Assembly (NCBI GenBank): GCA_910588635.1
Contig: CAJUPW010000001.1
Span: forward strand, 38,385-102,384
DNA length: 64,000 nt
Origin: an uncultured Oscillospiraceae bacterium
GTDB lineage: Bacteria > Bacillota > Clostridia > Oscillospirales > Oscillospiraceae
Direction: 5' to 3'
Shown here: positions 8,210 to 15,850 of the stretch, one piece after another
Layout: each line of letters opens with the position of its first letter
How positions within the stretch are numbered: position 1 is the first letter of the stretch
Notes under the pieces: model-generated
What the model was told of the DNA's origin: nothing
Database searches by the model: none
What the model saw: only the letters and a program-made list of their open reading frames with translations
Made by a program: the position numbers and the translations under genes

Positions 8210-8525
8210 TGTCATTCTTCCTTTCATTGAAACTCTGTCACGGCCGGCAAAAGCTCCCGACTTCGCATACTCCCGGTTCATTTCGACCAGCCGCCTACAA
8301 TCTATCACAGAATGACAAATTATGCAAGTAATTTTTACAATTTTTATGCCACTTTTTATCAGTATATTCGACTATTTTTTCAAATAAGTAAAACTTATTC
8401 TTAATTTTGCGGACTTAAAAGGCCCGCGGGGTTTTCATGCTCCGCGGGCCTTTTCCCTCAAACTTCCCATTGACTTCCCCCGCCTCCGGCCTCATAATAA
8501 AAAGCGGAAAAGGAGTGAGGCTTCG
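8210..8525. promoter_or_regulatory. spo0A / pyruvate-kinase-like divergent intergenic region
   Basis: A 316-bp AT-rich spacer. At 8367-8373 TTCGACT matches the Spo0A box complement TTCGACA at 6 of 7 positions, compatible with autoregulation. At 8415-8453 a GC-rich hairpin (GGCCCGCGG / CCGCGGGCC flanked by AAAA and TTTT) separates the two divergent units and would terminate transcription in either direction. A confident spo0A promoter was not identified. Confidence 0.45.
8470..8498 (+). promoter_or_regulatory. Sigma-A promoter of the pyruvate-kinase-like gene
   Basis: TTGACT (8470-8475) and CATAAT (8493-8498) are separated by 17 bp, giving a start near 8505. AAAGGAG (8508-8514) follows, 11 bp before the GTG start at 8526. 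The leader would be only about 20 nt. Confidence 0.7.
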
Positions 8526-9509
8526 GTGGAATATTACGCTACTCTGGGCAAGCCCTGTGCCCGGCGGGATGTTATGGATCAACTCTTTCAAGCGGGTATG
8601 ACGGGCATCCGGGTCAATCTGTCCCACACCAGCCTTTCCAAGTGCGCGCCGCTGCTGGACAGGGCATACCGGCCCGCCGCCCGGCAGGCGGGCCTGGAGG
8701 GCGCTCACCTTATCCTGGACCTTCAGGGGCCGGAGCTGCGCATCGGAGAACTCTCCCGGCCGGTCAAGCTGCGGGAGGGGGACGATGTCCTGCTGGGCGA
8801 CGGCGGCATTCCCGTCCCCCAGAATATCCTGCACACCGCCCAACCGGGCCAGCAGCTGTCCATTGACGACGGCGCCCTGCTGCTGGAGGTCAAGCGCTCC
8901 GCCCCCGCCGTCCTGCTCTGCCATGTTCTGCGGGGCGGACCGCTGCTCAGTAAAAAGAGCCTGTCCCTCCTGGGGACCGAGGTAGATACCCCCACCCTCA
9001 CACCCGACGATCTGGACAACCTGAGGCAAGCGGAAAAATTCGGCGTGACCCACATCCTTCAGCCCTTTGTCCGCGGCCGCCGGGACATAGAGGTCCTGCG
9101 GCGGACGCTGGACGGGCTGGGCCTGGACCGGGTCCGGATCATGGCCAAGATTGAGAACCGGCAAGGTCTGGACCGGCTGGACGAGATCATAGAGACGGCC
9201 GACCAGATCTGTATAGCCCGAGGGGATCTGGGCAACTCCATTCCGCTGTGGAAGCTGCCTGCCATTCAAAAGGACATTGCAAAGCGGTGCCGGGACCGGG
9301 GCAAACCCTTCTGTCTGGTGACCCAGCTCCTTTGGTCCATGGAGCAGCGCCCTGTCCCAACCCGTGCGGAGGTGTGCGACATCTACAACGGCGTGCTGGA
9401 CGGGGCGAGCTCCCTTATGCTCACCGGCGAGACCGCCGCTGGCAAATGGCCCGTCCAGGCCATGCAGTATCTGGTCAGGACCGCCGGCGAGGCGCTGAAC
9501 GCCATATAA
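8526..9509 (+). CDS. Pyruvate-kinase-like barrel protein lacking the C-terminal domain
   Basis: A 327-residue protein matching the pyruvate kinase barrel and B domain: ATLGKP near the start, GMTGIRVNLSH, DLQGPELRIG in place of the usual DTKGPEIRTG, the MAKIEN lysine motif, IARGDLG, and MLTGETAAGKWPV. Standard enzymes are 470-590 residues; the whole allosteric C-terminal domain is missing, and the gene ends at a clean stop followed by a terminator, so this is not a recent truncation. Changed residues in the first two motifs leave catalysis uncertain. It is divergent from spo0A with its own promoter. It could be a regulator or a moonlighting paralogue. Confidence 0.85.
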   Translation: MEYYATLGKPCARRDVMDQLFQAGMTGIRVNLSHTSLSKCAPLLDRAYRPAARQAGLEGAHLILDLQGPELRIGELSRPVKLREGDDVLLGDGGIPVPQNILHTAQPGQQLSIDDGALLLEVKRSAPAVLLCHVLRGGPLLSKKSLSLLGTEVDTPTLTPDDLDNLRQAEKFGVTHILQPFVRGRRDIEVLRRTLDGLGLDRVRIMAKIENRQGLDRLDEIIETADQICIARGDLGNSIPLWKLPAIQKDIAKRCRDRGKPFCLVTQLLWSMEQRPVPTRAEVCDIYNGVLDGASSLMLTGETAAGKWPVQAMQYLVRTAGEALNAI

Positions 9510-9543
9510 AAACGGGGACCGCCAAGCGGTCCCCGTTTCTTTG
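9509..9543. terminator. Bidirectional intrinsic terminator
   Basis: ACGGGGACCGC and GCGGTCCCCGT around a CAA loop, flanked by AAAAA and TTTCTTT. The U-tract is good in both directions, so it can serve the pyruvate-kinase-like gene (+) and transcription coming through the SASP gene (-). Confidence 0.85.
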
Positions 9544-9550
9544 CTGAACT

Positions 9551-9606
9551 GTCCGGAGCATTCCGGACCTTCCGGCAAATCCCGCGTCTCAATTTTGAGA
9601 CACGCA
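9551..9606. other. Two further dyads between the terminator and the SASP gene
   Basis: GTCCGGA-GCAT-TCCGGAC (9551-9568) and a 16-bp perfect palindrome GTCTCAATTTTGAGAC (9586-9601) lie between the terminator and the SASP stop. They may be RNA hairpins of the SASP 3' end or protein sites. Nothing else is evident in this 100-bp stretch. Confidence 0.45.
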
Positions 9607-9647
9607 GTCTGATCGGTCAGTGATAATCCACCTCAAAAAGGGGCAGA

Positions 9648-9848
9648 TTACTTCATGCCATTCTCGTAGGACTCAATCATCTTCTTGACCATCTGGCCGC
9701 CCACGGAGCCGGCCTGCTTGCTGGTCAGATCGCCGTTGTAGCCCTGCTTCAGGTTGACGCCCACCTCGTTCGCGGCCTCCATCTTGAACTTGTTCATAGC
9801 CTCGCGGGCGTTGGGAACCATAATCTTATTGCTATTGCTGTTAGACAT
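9648..9848 (-). CDS. Alpha/beta-type small acid-soluble spore protein
   Basis: A 66-residue SASP that coats and protects spore DNA and supplies amino acids on germination. It shows the family core: a helix ending in KFKMEAANEVGVNL, where ME-AANE marks the expected spore-protease cleavage region (usually E followed by I/F-A-x-E, here Ala), then GDLTSKQAGSVGGQMVKKMI. The start at 9848 follows AAAGGAGAG; an upstream ATG at 9869 would add seven poor residues. It is presumably expressed in the forespore from its own promoter, which I could not define. Confidence 0.93.
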   Translation of the reverse strand: MSNSNSNKIMVPNAREAMNKFKMEAANEVGVNLKQGYNGDLTSKQAGSVGGQMVKKMIESYENGMK

Positions 9849-9975
9849 GATTTTTCTCTCCTTTTCCATTCGGTTTTGTTTGATGTTGGATGGAACATCC
9901 GCTTATAGCTTTGCCCCGAATGGTGGAGATATACCTGTTTGTCCGCTTCCCTGTATTTACTATTTAAGGGACTCC

Positions 9976-10233
9976 TTACCTGTTATTTTCATCAGATTGG
10001 CTTTCTTTTTCCGGCTTTTTCAGAACGCCCAGCAGCTCCAGAGGTGAGACCTCCTCGTCCGCCGCCTCTCGGTTGGTGTCGGCGGCTCCTTTCAGTTCGC
10101 TGCGCAGGATGGTGACGCTGCGGGGCGCCTGAATGGCCAGTCTAGCCCGCCCCGCCTCTACCGACAGAACGGTGACCTCCACCTCATCCCCAATGAGCAG
10201 CGACTCTCCCTCTTTCCGTTGGAGGATCAGCAT
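9976..10233 (-). CDS. csrA: Carbon storage regulator CsrA
   Basis: An 85-residue RNA-binding translational repressor. The N-terminal 50 residues are canonical: MLILQRKEGESLLIGDEV, then APRSVTILRSE carrying the key RNA-contact Arg44. The C-terminal 30 residues are an acidic, charged tail. Its start overlaps the fliW stop by 7 bp, the usual coupled fliW-csrA arrangement in which FliW sequesters CsrA and free CsrA blocks flagellin translation. It is last in the flagellar operon. A divergent paralogue lies beside flagellin at 26231-26614. Confidence 0.97.
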   Translation of the reverse strand: MLILQRKEGESLLIGDEVEVTVLSVEAGRARLAIQAPRSVTILRSELKGAADTNREAADEEVSPLELLGVLKKPEKESQSDENNR

Positions 10234-10679
10234 TTGCCCTCCTCCTTCCGTCCAAATTCCGACAGAAGGTGGTGCATGTGGTAGCCGCCCTCCTCCAGAA
10301 TAACCTGAACCGCCTGCCTGGTCTGGTCGTTAATGGCCACCGGACAGCGCAGATTCACCGTGCTGTCCCCAACCGGGCTGCGCACCACGCACAAGGTATA
10401 GAAGCACAGCTCCTCGCTGCGCTCCACGCCCAGAGCCTTCAGCTCTCCCCGGGCAAGAACGGGCGCATAATCCGGCTTGAGGGAGAAGGGGTTTACCGCC
10501 ACAAAGGCCAGTCCGGGCGTCACCGCGCTCTGGAAGCAGAGGAGGGTGTCCTCGCTGCCCTCGAAGGGCAGAAGGAAGAATTCCTTCTCCTCCTCAAAGC
10601 CGAACAGGCCCTCCGGGAAGTGGAGCTTATCCTCCTCCGGGCATTCGATCTGACCGAAATATTTGGTATTGAAGCGCAT
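10227..10679 (-). CDS. fliW: Flagellar assembly factor FliW
   Basis: A 150-residue cytoplasmic protein that binds CsrA and flagellin in the partner-switch that matches flagellin synthesis to secretion. Family hallmarks are the early FGQIECPEEDKLHFPEGLFG with phenylalanines after EEEKEF, LCFQSAVTPGLAFVAVNPF, and the central VVRSPV...NLRCPVAIN segment with the final helix MHHLLSEF. It overlaps csrA and follows the DUF6470 gene by 54 bp. Length is normal. Confidence 0.95.
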   Translation of the reverse strand: MRFNTKYFGQIECPEEDKLHFPEGLFGFEEEKEFFLLPFEGSEDTLLCFQSAVTPGLAFVAVNPFSLKPDYAPVLARGELKALGVERSEELCFYTLCVVRSPVGDSTVNLRCPVAINDQTRQAVQVILEEGGYHMHHLLSEFGRKEEGKC

Positions 10680-10733
10680 GTTTCCTCCTGTTGGTAATTC
10701 TCCTCCCCAAAAAGGGGAGGAGAATCGTATGCC

Positions 10734-11342
10734 TTACACTTTCACATCCATCGGCTCGTAGTTGGGGTCGGCGGAGGGCGGAACATAGATGGGGCCTCCC
10801 ACATACTTGATGACCACATCGGGCCGCTGGGCGATGGTAAACTCAATGTCGCCCGGCGTAAACTCAAAGCTGCCCTCGTTCAGCTTCCAGTCGATAGCCA
10901 GCTTATCCATCTCATAGCGGATGTTCATCTCGCCGGGGTCCCAAGTGATCTCAGCCCCAGGGTCGGGCAGGAACTTCAGACCCACATTGGTCTTGACATC
11001 CTTCATCATGGCCTCTCCGGCAAACTTGGTGACCAGCTCCTCCCCAATCTTGGTCTCCATCATGAGCTGGCCCTGGCGCGCGTAGGTGGCGGTGGCCTCA
11101 TAGGCCGCCTGCTGGCCCTTCTGGCTGCCTTGCTCCAGGTAGCGGGCGATGGTGGGCGTCAGAGAGTTCCGGGCCTCATAAGTGTCGATATTCACCTTGA
11201 TGGGGCGGCTCTTGATCTGGAGGCTGCCGTTGTCCCGGGTGATCTCCATCTCGGCGGTACCCCTGGCATACTCCAGCTTGGCGTGGGTGGTCTTCATCTC
11301 GATCTGAATGGGGACAGTGGTGATCTCAATCAGTGGCTTCAT
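10734..11342 (-). CDS. DUF6470 (YviE-like) flagellar-operon protein
   Basis: A 202-residue protein with the opening MKPLIEITTVPIQIEMKTT and closing VVIKYVGGPIYVPPSADPNY that mark the DUF6470/YviE family, commonly found between flgL and fliW in Firmicutes. The body is beta-rich with repeated short strands. It has no signal peptide. Function is not established; conserved position suggests a filament-assembly or secretion role. Confidence 0.88.
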   Translation of the reverse strand: MKPLIEITTVPIQIEMKTTHAKLEYARGTAEMEITRDNGSLQIKSRPIKVNIDTYEARNSLTPTIARYLEQGSQKGQQAAYEATATYARQGQLMMETKIGEELVTKFAGEAMMKDVKTNVGLKFLPDPGAEITWDPGEMNIRYEMDKLAIDWKLNEGSFEFTPGDIEFTIAQRPDVVIKYVGGPIYVPPSADPNYEPMDVKV

Positions 11343-11426
11343 TGTGTGATACGCGCTCCCTTCTGCATCTTTTCAACAGCTTAAAGGCTTCCTTGCCTCA
11401 TATTACACACAATTGAACGGGTGGGC

Positions 11427-12659
11427 TCAGTTCATATAGTCAATGAGGGACTGACTGAGCAGCTGAGTGCCAATCTTCAGCGCGGCGTTGTAGCACATCT
11501 GGTCCCAGGAGAGCTGGGTGATGGCGTCGGCCAGGTTGATCTGCTCCACGTCCAGCACCTGCTCGTTCAGGTTGGTGACCTCGGTGGACAGCCGGTCGCT
11601 GTTGGACTTGAGGAAAGCGGCCTTGGCGTCCAGCTCCACGTATTTCTCGGTGGTGTGCTTCTGGGCGGCGTTCAGCCTATCCATCAGCCGTTCGGCCTTG
11701 GCCTCCAGCTCCGCGGCGCTCAGCGGCTGGCCGGTTTTCGGGTCCACGGCCGACGGCCCGGCCAGGGCCGGGTTATAGCCCTGGGGTTCGATATCCTCGT
11801 CCCAGGCCTGGAACACATCGGCCAGCTCCCGCATGACCATGGGCAGACTCAGAGAATCGCCGGTCTTCACGTCCACACCGCTGTTCAGGAAGCAGATGCC
11901 CCGCAAGGCGCTGTCAAAGGCGGAGCCGTTGACCAGCTTGCCGTCGATCTCCTTCATGCCCATGCCCATATCCAGGGGCAGCTCCTCCTTGCTCATGATC
12001 TCCAGCTTCTTCACGTCGGCCTGATCCCGGTAGTAGTCGATCCAGGCCTGCTCGTCCGGGTCGGCGGAGGAGGAGGGCATATTTTCGGGCAGATAGGTGC
12101 CCTTGGTCGTATCAATGGCGCCCCAGGCGGGCTCAGGGGTGGTGGGTTTCTCCACTCCGCCGGCGCTCACGTTGACCCCCCGGTAGTACAGCTTGGTGTG
12201 GTCCTTATTCCAGGTAAAGGGGACGTTCAGCCCGTCGTTTCCGGCAAAGATGAACTGCTCGCCTACCTTCTGGTTCATGGACTCCACCACCGAATCGGCG
12301 GTCTCCCGCAGAACCAGGGCCAGGGCGGAGCGGCTCTCGCCGGCGGTGTCGCTGTTGCCCCGGATGGCGGACACCCGGCCGTTGGCGTCGCTCAGGTCCT
12401 TGATGACCCCGGCCAGATTGGTCCAGCCGGTGTGGAACTTGTTGTAGGTGGTGTCGGTATTGTCCAGCTGGCTGCTGGTCTGGCACCACTGCCGGCGCAG
12501 GCGGAACGCCTGAGAGGCGGCGGCGGGGTCCTCCGCGTAGCTGTTGAAGTTGCGCTTGGTCTGCACCTTATTGACCGAATCTGAAAGCGTGTTGGTGGAA
12601 TTCATCAGGTTGAAACGGTAGGTGCTCATCATCATGTTGGTGGTAATGCGAAAACCCAT
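11427..12659 (-). CDS. flgL: Flagellar hook-filament junction protein FlgL (HAP3)
   Basis: A 410-residue flagellin-like junction protein. The N-terminal coiled coil contains MGFRITTNMM and TYRFNLMNSTNTLSDSVNKVQTK in two halves, and the C-terminal helix ends SWDQMCYNAALKIGTQLLSQSL. It is longer than typical FlgL (about 300), the extra being in the exposed middle domain. It lies 14 bp after flgK, so the two are co-transcribed. The product is exported by the flagellar type III system and caps the hook before the filament. Confidence 0.93.
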   Translation of the reverse strand: MGFRITTNMMMSTYRFNLMNSTNTLSDSVNKVQTKRNFNSYAEDPAAASQAFRLRRQWCQTSSQLDNTDTTYNKFHTGWTNLAGVIKDLSDANGRVSAIRGNSDTAGESRSALALVLRETADSVVESMNQKVGEQFIFAGNDGLNVPFTWNKDHTKLYYRGVNVSAGGVEKPTTPEPAWGAIDTTKGTYLPENMPSSSADPDEQAWIDYYRDQADVKKLEIMSKEELPLDMGMGMKEIDGKLVNGSAFDSALRGICFLNSGVDVKTGDSLSLPMVMRELADVFQAWDEDIEPQGYNPALAGPSAVDPKTGQPLSAAELEAKAERLMDRLNAAQKHTTEKYVELDAKAAFLKSNSDRLSTEVTNLNEQVLDVEQINLADAITQLSWDQMCYNAALKIGTQLLSQSLIDYMN

Positions 12660-12673
12660 CTCAGGTTACCTCC

Positions 12674-14881
12674 TTATCTGATGGTGCCGTTAATCAGCTT
12701 ATCCAGCATGGAATCCAGCGTGGTCATGAGCTGACAGGCGGCGGCATAGGATTTCTGGTACATCATCATACTGGTGGCCTCTTCATTGAGGTCCACGCCG
12801 GAGACGCTCTGACGGTCGTTGTCCAGGGCCAGCGCTCTGGTGGTATAGCCGTTGTAAAGGGTAGTGGTGGTTTTCTGGTCGCTGGCCAGAACGTGATTGG
12901 TGTTGTTCAGCATCTCCTGGAAGGTACCGCTGTAATACTTGGTATTGTTGGCCGCATCGCCCACCACGTCTCTGGGCTTATACTCCATCTTCTCTCCCAT
13001 CAGGGTAATCATATGGCTGACGTTGCTGCTGTCGGTGGAGTGGTCCAGACCGTCGTTGTTCTCCTTGAAGCAGCGGATGCGGACCTCGCCGGTGGACCAC
13101 TTCTTGGCGATGGAGATATTGGCGGCGGTAATCCCGGTGCCGTCGTCGCCGTCGCCGCTGGTGCTGAACAGGTTGCCGCCCGCCATCTTTTCGATGCCGT
13201 GGCCATTCCCGGTGGGGGACAGGTGCTTCTCCTGCACGATTTTGACCTCGGCCCGCAGGTCCTCCGGCAGGCTGGACAGGTCCTTGCGCAGCAGGTAGCT
13301 CTTATCGTAGCCCGCCGCGGTCAGCTTGGCCACGACCGCCGCCGCGTCGCCGCCGCCGGTCACCAGGTCGCAGTTTGCCGTATTCGTTTTATACACCTCA
13401 ACGCCGTTGGCGTCGCGCTCGGTCTCGTAGCCGGCGAACATGGGCTTGTTGGCCTCGTTCATGGTCTCGGCAAACTTCCGGGCCAGAGCGTCCAGGGCGT
13501 GCTGGTAGTAGGGGATGCCCCGCTTGATGTTGGCGTCTGGGTCGAAGGTGATATCCTGCTCGCTGGCAAACTCGCCCTCCTCGGTAATCAGCTCGCGGTA
13601 CGACTGGAGCGCGCCGAACAGAACGGTGTCGCCCAGGTCCACCGGCTCGCTTACCGTGTTGCCCTCCTCCTTCATGAGGTTGCCCTTTTTGTCTGTCAGG
13701 GCCTCCAGCCCCATCCACAGGCGGTTGTCGTCCGCCTTCTTCATCGCGTTGTTGACCTGCGTCGCGGCCTCCGGGTCGCAGGTATATCCCACAATATTCC
13801 CGTCGTTATCCAGCTTTACATACGGGGAGTATTTCTCTTCAAACTGCTGGGTCAGCTGTCCCTTATAGCCCATACCCTGCAAGGTCGCCTCTCCGGCCGC
13901 GTTGTTCCACACTGGTTTGCCGCCGGCGTCCTTCAGCGCGTTCTTTTCCGAGTTGGTATATACGATCTTTCCCGCCGCCAGGTCGCTGGCCTTGCTGATG
14001 TAGCGGTTGCAGCGAGGGTCGTCGGCCTTGAAATCCGGGTTGCGCATGGGCGACATCTCAGGCATGGTGAGCTGAGTGCCGTAGACGCCCTGAATCAGCT
14101 TGATAGGGGGATTGCCTGTGCCGGCGATGGAGATATTCAGCCGTTCCACCGAGTTGAACTCATCGATCTTCTCCATATCGTACCGCACATCCACCTTGAC
14201 ATAGGTGGACAGCTCGTCGATGAGCAGGTTGCGGTGGTCCCGCAGCTCCAGGGCGTTGTCCCCGTAGATGCCCGCCTCTCTGATCTGCTCGTTCAGGTCC
14301 CGGATTTGGGTCAGAATGGTGTTGACCGAGCTGACCTCCTCCTTCAGCTTATCCGTCAGGGTGTCCTTGGAGGTGACCAGAGCGTTGGCGTAGTCGTTGA
14401 ACAGCTGCACCAGGCTCTCGGCAGAGGAGCGGACGTTGGTGTCGCAGGTGTCGTCGTTGGCGTTGCGGCTCAGAATCTCCAGCTGCTGGAGCAGGTCGTT
14501 GAACTGGTACTCGATGACGCCGAAGTCGCCATCGCCGTCGCCCACCTCGTCCAGGATGTTGGAAAGCTGCTTCAGCCCGTCCAGCCGGGCCTCATAGGCC
14601 CCCACGCTGGACTGCTCGTTGCGGTATCGGATGTCCATGAAGGGGTCCCGCAGCTGGGAGGTGCCCTCTGCCAGCACGCCGTAGCCGATATCCAGATTGT
14701 AGCTGTTGGCGTAGCGGATGTTGCCGTCGGAGTGCAGCGACACCAGGTCCAGCCGCTGGCGGGTGTAGCCCTTGGTGTTGATATTGGCAATGTTGTTGCC
14801 CGTCAGGTTGAGAGAGGCCTGGGAGGCGTAAATCCCCAGCCGCGCGGCGGTGAAAGAGCCGAAAGTACCAATAACAGCCAT
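12674..14881 (-). CDS. flgK: Flagellar hook-associated protein FlgK (HAP1)
   Basis: A 735-residue hook-associated protein, longer than the usual 500-650 because of a large variable middle region (about residues 290-620). Conserved ends are the N-terminal ASLNLTGNNIANINTKGYTR and the C-terminal VSGVDLNEEATSMMMYQKSY with YAAACQLMTTLDSMLDKLI. It follows flgN by 27 bp and precedes flgL by 14 bp. The product forms the first junction ring between hook and filament. The insert probably gives a surface-exposed domain. Confidence 0.95.
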   Translation of the reverse strand: MAVIGTFGSFTAARLGIYASQASLNLTGNNIANINTKGYTRQRLDLVSLHSDGNIRYANSYNLDIGYGVLAEGTSQLRDPFMDIRYRNEQSSVGAYEARLDGLKQLSNILDEVGDGDGDFGVIEYQFNDLLQQLEILSRNANDDTCDTNVRSSAESLVQLFNDYANALVTSKDTLTDKLKEEVSSVNTILTQIRDLNEQIREAGIYGDNALELRDHRNLLIDELSTYVKVDVRYDMEKIDEFNSVERLNISIAGTGNPPIKLIQGVYGTQLTMPEMSPMRNPDFKADDPRCNRYISKASDLAAGKIVYTNSEKNALKDAGGKPVWNNAAGEATLQGMGYKGQLTQQFEEKYSPYVKLDNDGNIVGYTCDPEAATQVNNAMKKADDNRLWMGLEALTDKKGNLMKEEGNTVSEPVDLGDTVLFGALQSYRELITEEGEFASEQDITFDPDANIKRGIPYYQHALDALARKFAETMNEANKPMFAGYETERDANGVEVYKTNTANCDLVTGGGDAAAVVAKLTAAGYDKSYLLRKDLSSLPEDLRAEVKIVQEKHLSPTGNGHGIEKMAGGNLFSTSGDGDDGTGITAANISIAKKWSTGEVRIRCFKENNDGLDHSTDSSNVSHMITLMGEKMEYKPRDVVGDAANNTKYYSGTFQEMLNNTNHVLASDQKTTTTLYNGYTTRALALDNDRQSVSGVDLNEEATSMMMYQKSYAAACQLMTTLDSMLDKLINGTIR

Positions 14882-14908
14882 GGTAGTTCTCCTTTATCTC
14901 ATCGGGCC

Positions 14909-15358
14909 TCAGGCCCGGAAATCAGTCTGGTGGATTTTGCGGTCCTCCGCCGCCTGGGCGGCGTCTCCTGCCTGTACAGCCTGCATACGCTCGATGGCCC
15001 GCAGGTTGACCTCCAGCGTGTCTCTGGCCACCTGGCTGGCGGCCTGGAACAGCGCGTACTGCCGGCGCAGCTCCTCCGCCACGCCCTTGACCTCCAGCTG
15101 GAGCTCTTCGGGGCAGCGGCTCTCCAGCTGGTTTAGGGTGGTCCCTCTCAAATCCAGAGCGGCCAGCATGGCGTCCCGCTTTTGGTCATAGCCCCGTAGG
15201 GACAGGCTGAGCACCTGCTCCCGCTTCATACAGGCCTCCACCCCGGCCAAGTCCCCCCGGGAGGCGGCGTCGTTCTTCTCTCCCTCCACCTTGGTGAGCT
15301 CCTCCAGCGTGTGGGTCAGGCTGACCAACAGTTTCAGATAATCCTGCCAGCTCGCCAT
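14909..15358 (-). CDS. flgN: FlgN-type flagellar export chaperone
   Basis: A 149-residue, almost wholly helical protein starting directly at the flgM stop codon (no gap) and lying before flgK-flgL, whose products FlgN keeps export-competent. The first helix (about 1-45) and the two long C-terminal helices fit the FlgN/YvyG fold. Identity rests partly on position, because FlgN sequences diverge quickly. Confidence 0.85.
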   Translation of the reverse strand: MASWQDYLKLLVSLTHTLEELTKVEGEKNDAASRGDLAGVEACMKREQVLSLSLRGYDQKRDAMLAALDLRGTTLNQLESRCPEELQLEVKGVAEELRRQYALFQAASQVARDTLEVNLRAIERMQAVQAGDAAQAAEDRKIHQTDFRA

Positions 15359-15664
15359 TTATTCGCCCTCCGTCAGCAGCAGCATCCGGGCCGCCGTCTC
15401 TCTGGCGTCGGGGCGGTACTCTCCGTCCATAACCTGACGGCGCAGCTCCTGCACCCTTCCGGTGGTGTTGTAGGTGCGCACCTGATGGGACAGGGCGGCG
15501 GCCAGGTCCCGGAACGCGGTGCTGGTCTCCTGGCCGGCTCTGGCGGACAGCGTGATCTGGTCGAAGCTGCTCTCCGCCGTCCGGGCGCGCTTGGTCCCGC
15601 GGCCGCGGGCGGCGCCGGCCGCAACAGGGGCGGAAGCAAAGCCTTCACGTCTTGTAACTAACAT
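15359..15664 (-). CDS. flgM: Anti-sigma-28 factor FlgM
   Basis: A 101-residue protein with a disordered, basic N-terminus and the C-terminal sigma-28-binding helices (VQELRRQVMDGEYRPDARET and AARMLL). FlgM holds sigma-28 inactive until the hook is complete and is then exported. The start at 15664 follows AGGAGGT at ideal spacing; upstream in-frame ATGs are poorly placed. It is first in the operon flgM-flgN-flgK-flgL-DUF6470-fliW-csrA. A sigma-28-like -10 lies upstream. Confidence 0.9.
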   Translation of the reverse strand: MLVTRREGFASAPVAAGAARGRGTKRARTAESSFDQITLSARAGQETSTAFRDLAAALSHQVRTYNTTGRVQELRRQVMDGEYRPDARETAARMLLLTEGE

Positions 15665-15734
15665 ATTGGTAACCTCCTGAATCCTCCCCGGAGGGGAAGA
15701 ACACATAGCAATTCTAAACCCTTCTGTACCATAT

Positions 15735-15742
15735 TTATCGGA
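15735..15742 (-). promoter_or_regulatory. Sigma-28-like -10 upstream of flgM
   Basis: On the minus strand TCCGATAA matches the sigma-28 -10 GCCGATAA at 7 of 8 positions, about 70 bp before flgM. The -35 TAAA is not well preserved at 15 bp, so this is only a possible promoter. Confidence 0.35.
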
Positions 15743-15799
15743 CTGTTTCCTGAGAAACATAACATAGCGGGTAAAATTTTTTCCTTTTTCTCTCTCCGG

Positions 15800-15841
15800 A
15801 AAAAGAAACCCGGGCCGGAAAGCGGTGCTTTCCGGCCCGGG
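15800..15841 (-). terminator. Intrinsic terminator of the 297-aa unknown gene
   Basis: A 15-bp perfect stem (CCCGGGCCGGAAAGC and complement, GGT/ACC loop). On the minus strand it is followed by TTTCTTTTT. It lies 10 bp after the stop of the gene above it and isolates that gene from the flagellar operon. Confidence 0.88.
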
Positions 15842-15850
15842 CGACGGGGT

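Noticed and set aside
8415..8453. A riboswitch or attenuator for the pyruvate-kinase-like gene
   Set aside because: The hairpin lies upstream of the predicted promoter (8470-8498), so it would not be in that transcript.
9586..9601. A second operator for the Crp/Fnr-type protein of 3699-4340
   Set aside because: The palindrome shares GTCTCAA but differs in spacing by two bases and sits behind a gene, not at a promoter.
12893..15136. A 747-codon open frame on the plus strand opposite flgK and flgN
   Set aside because: It is antisense to clear flagellar genes, rich in Val/Gly/Leu/His/Gln as expected from reversed GC-rich codons, and has no ribosome site. Similar shadows lie opposite most genes here.
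15735..15742. A definite sigma-28 promoter for flgM
   Set aside because: The -10 is good but the -35 is missing at the required distance; listed at low confidence only.
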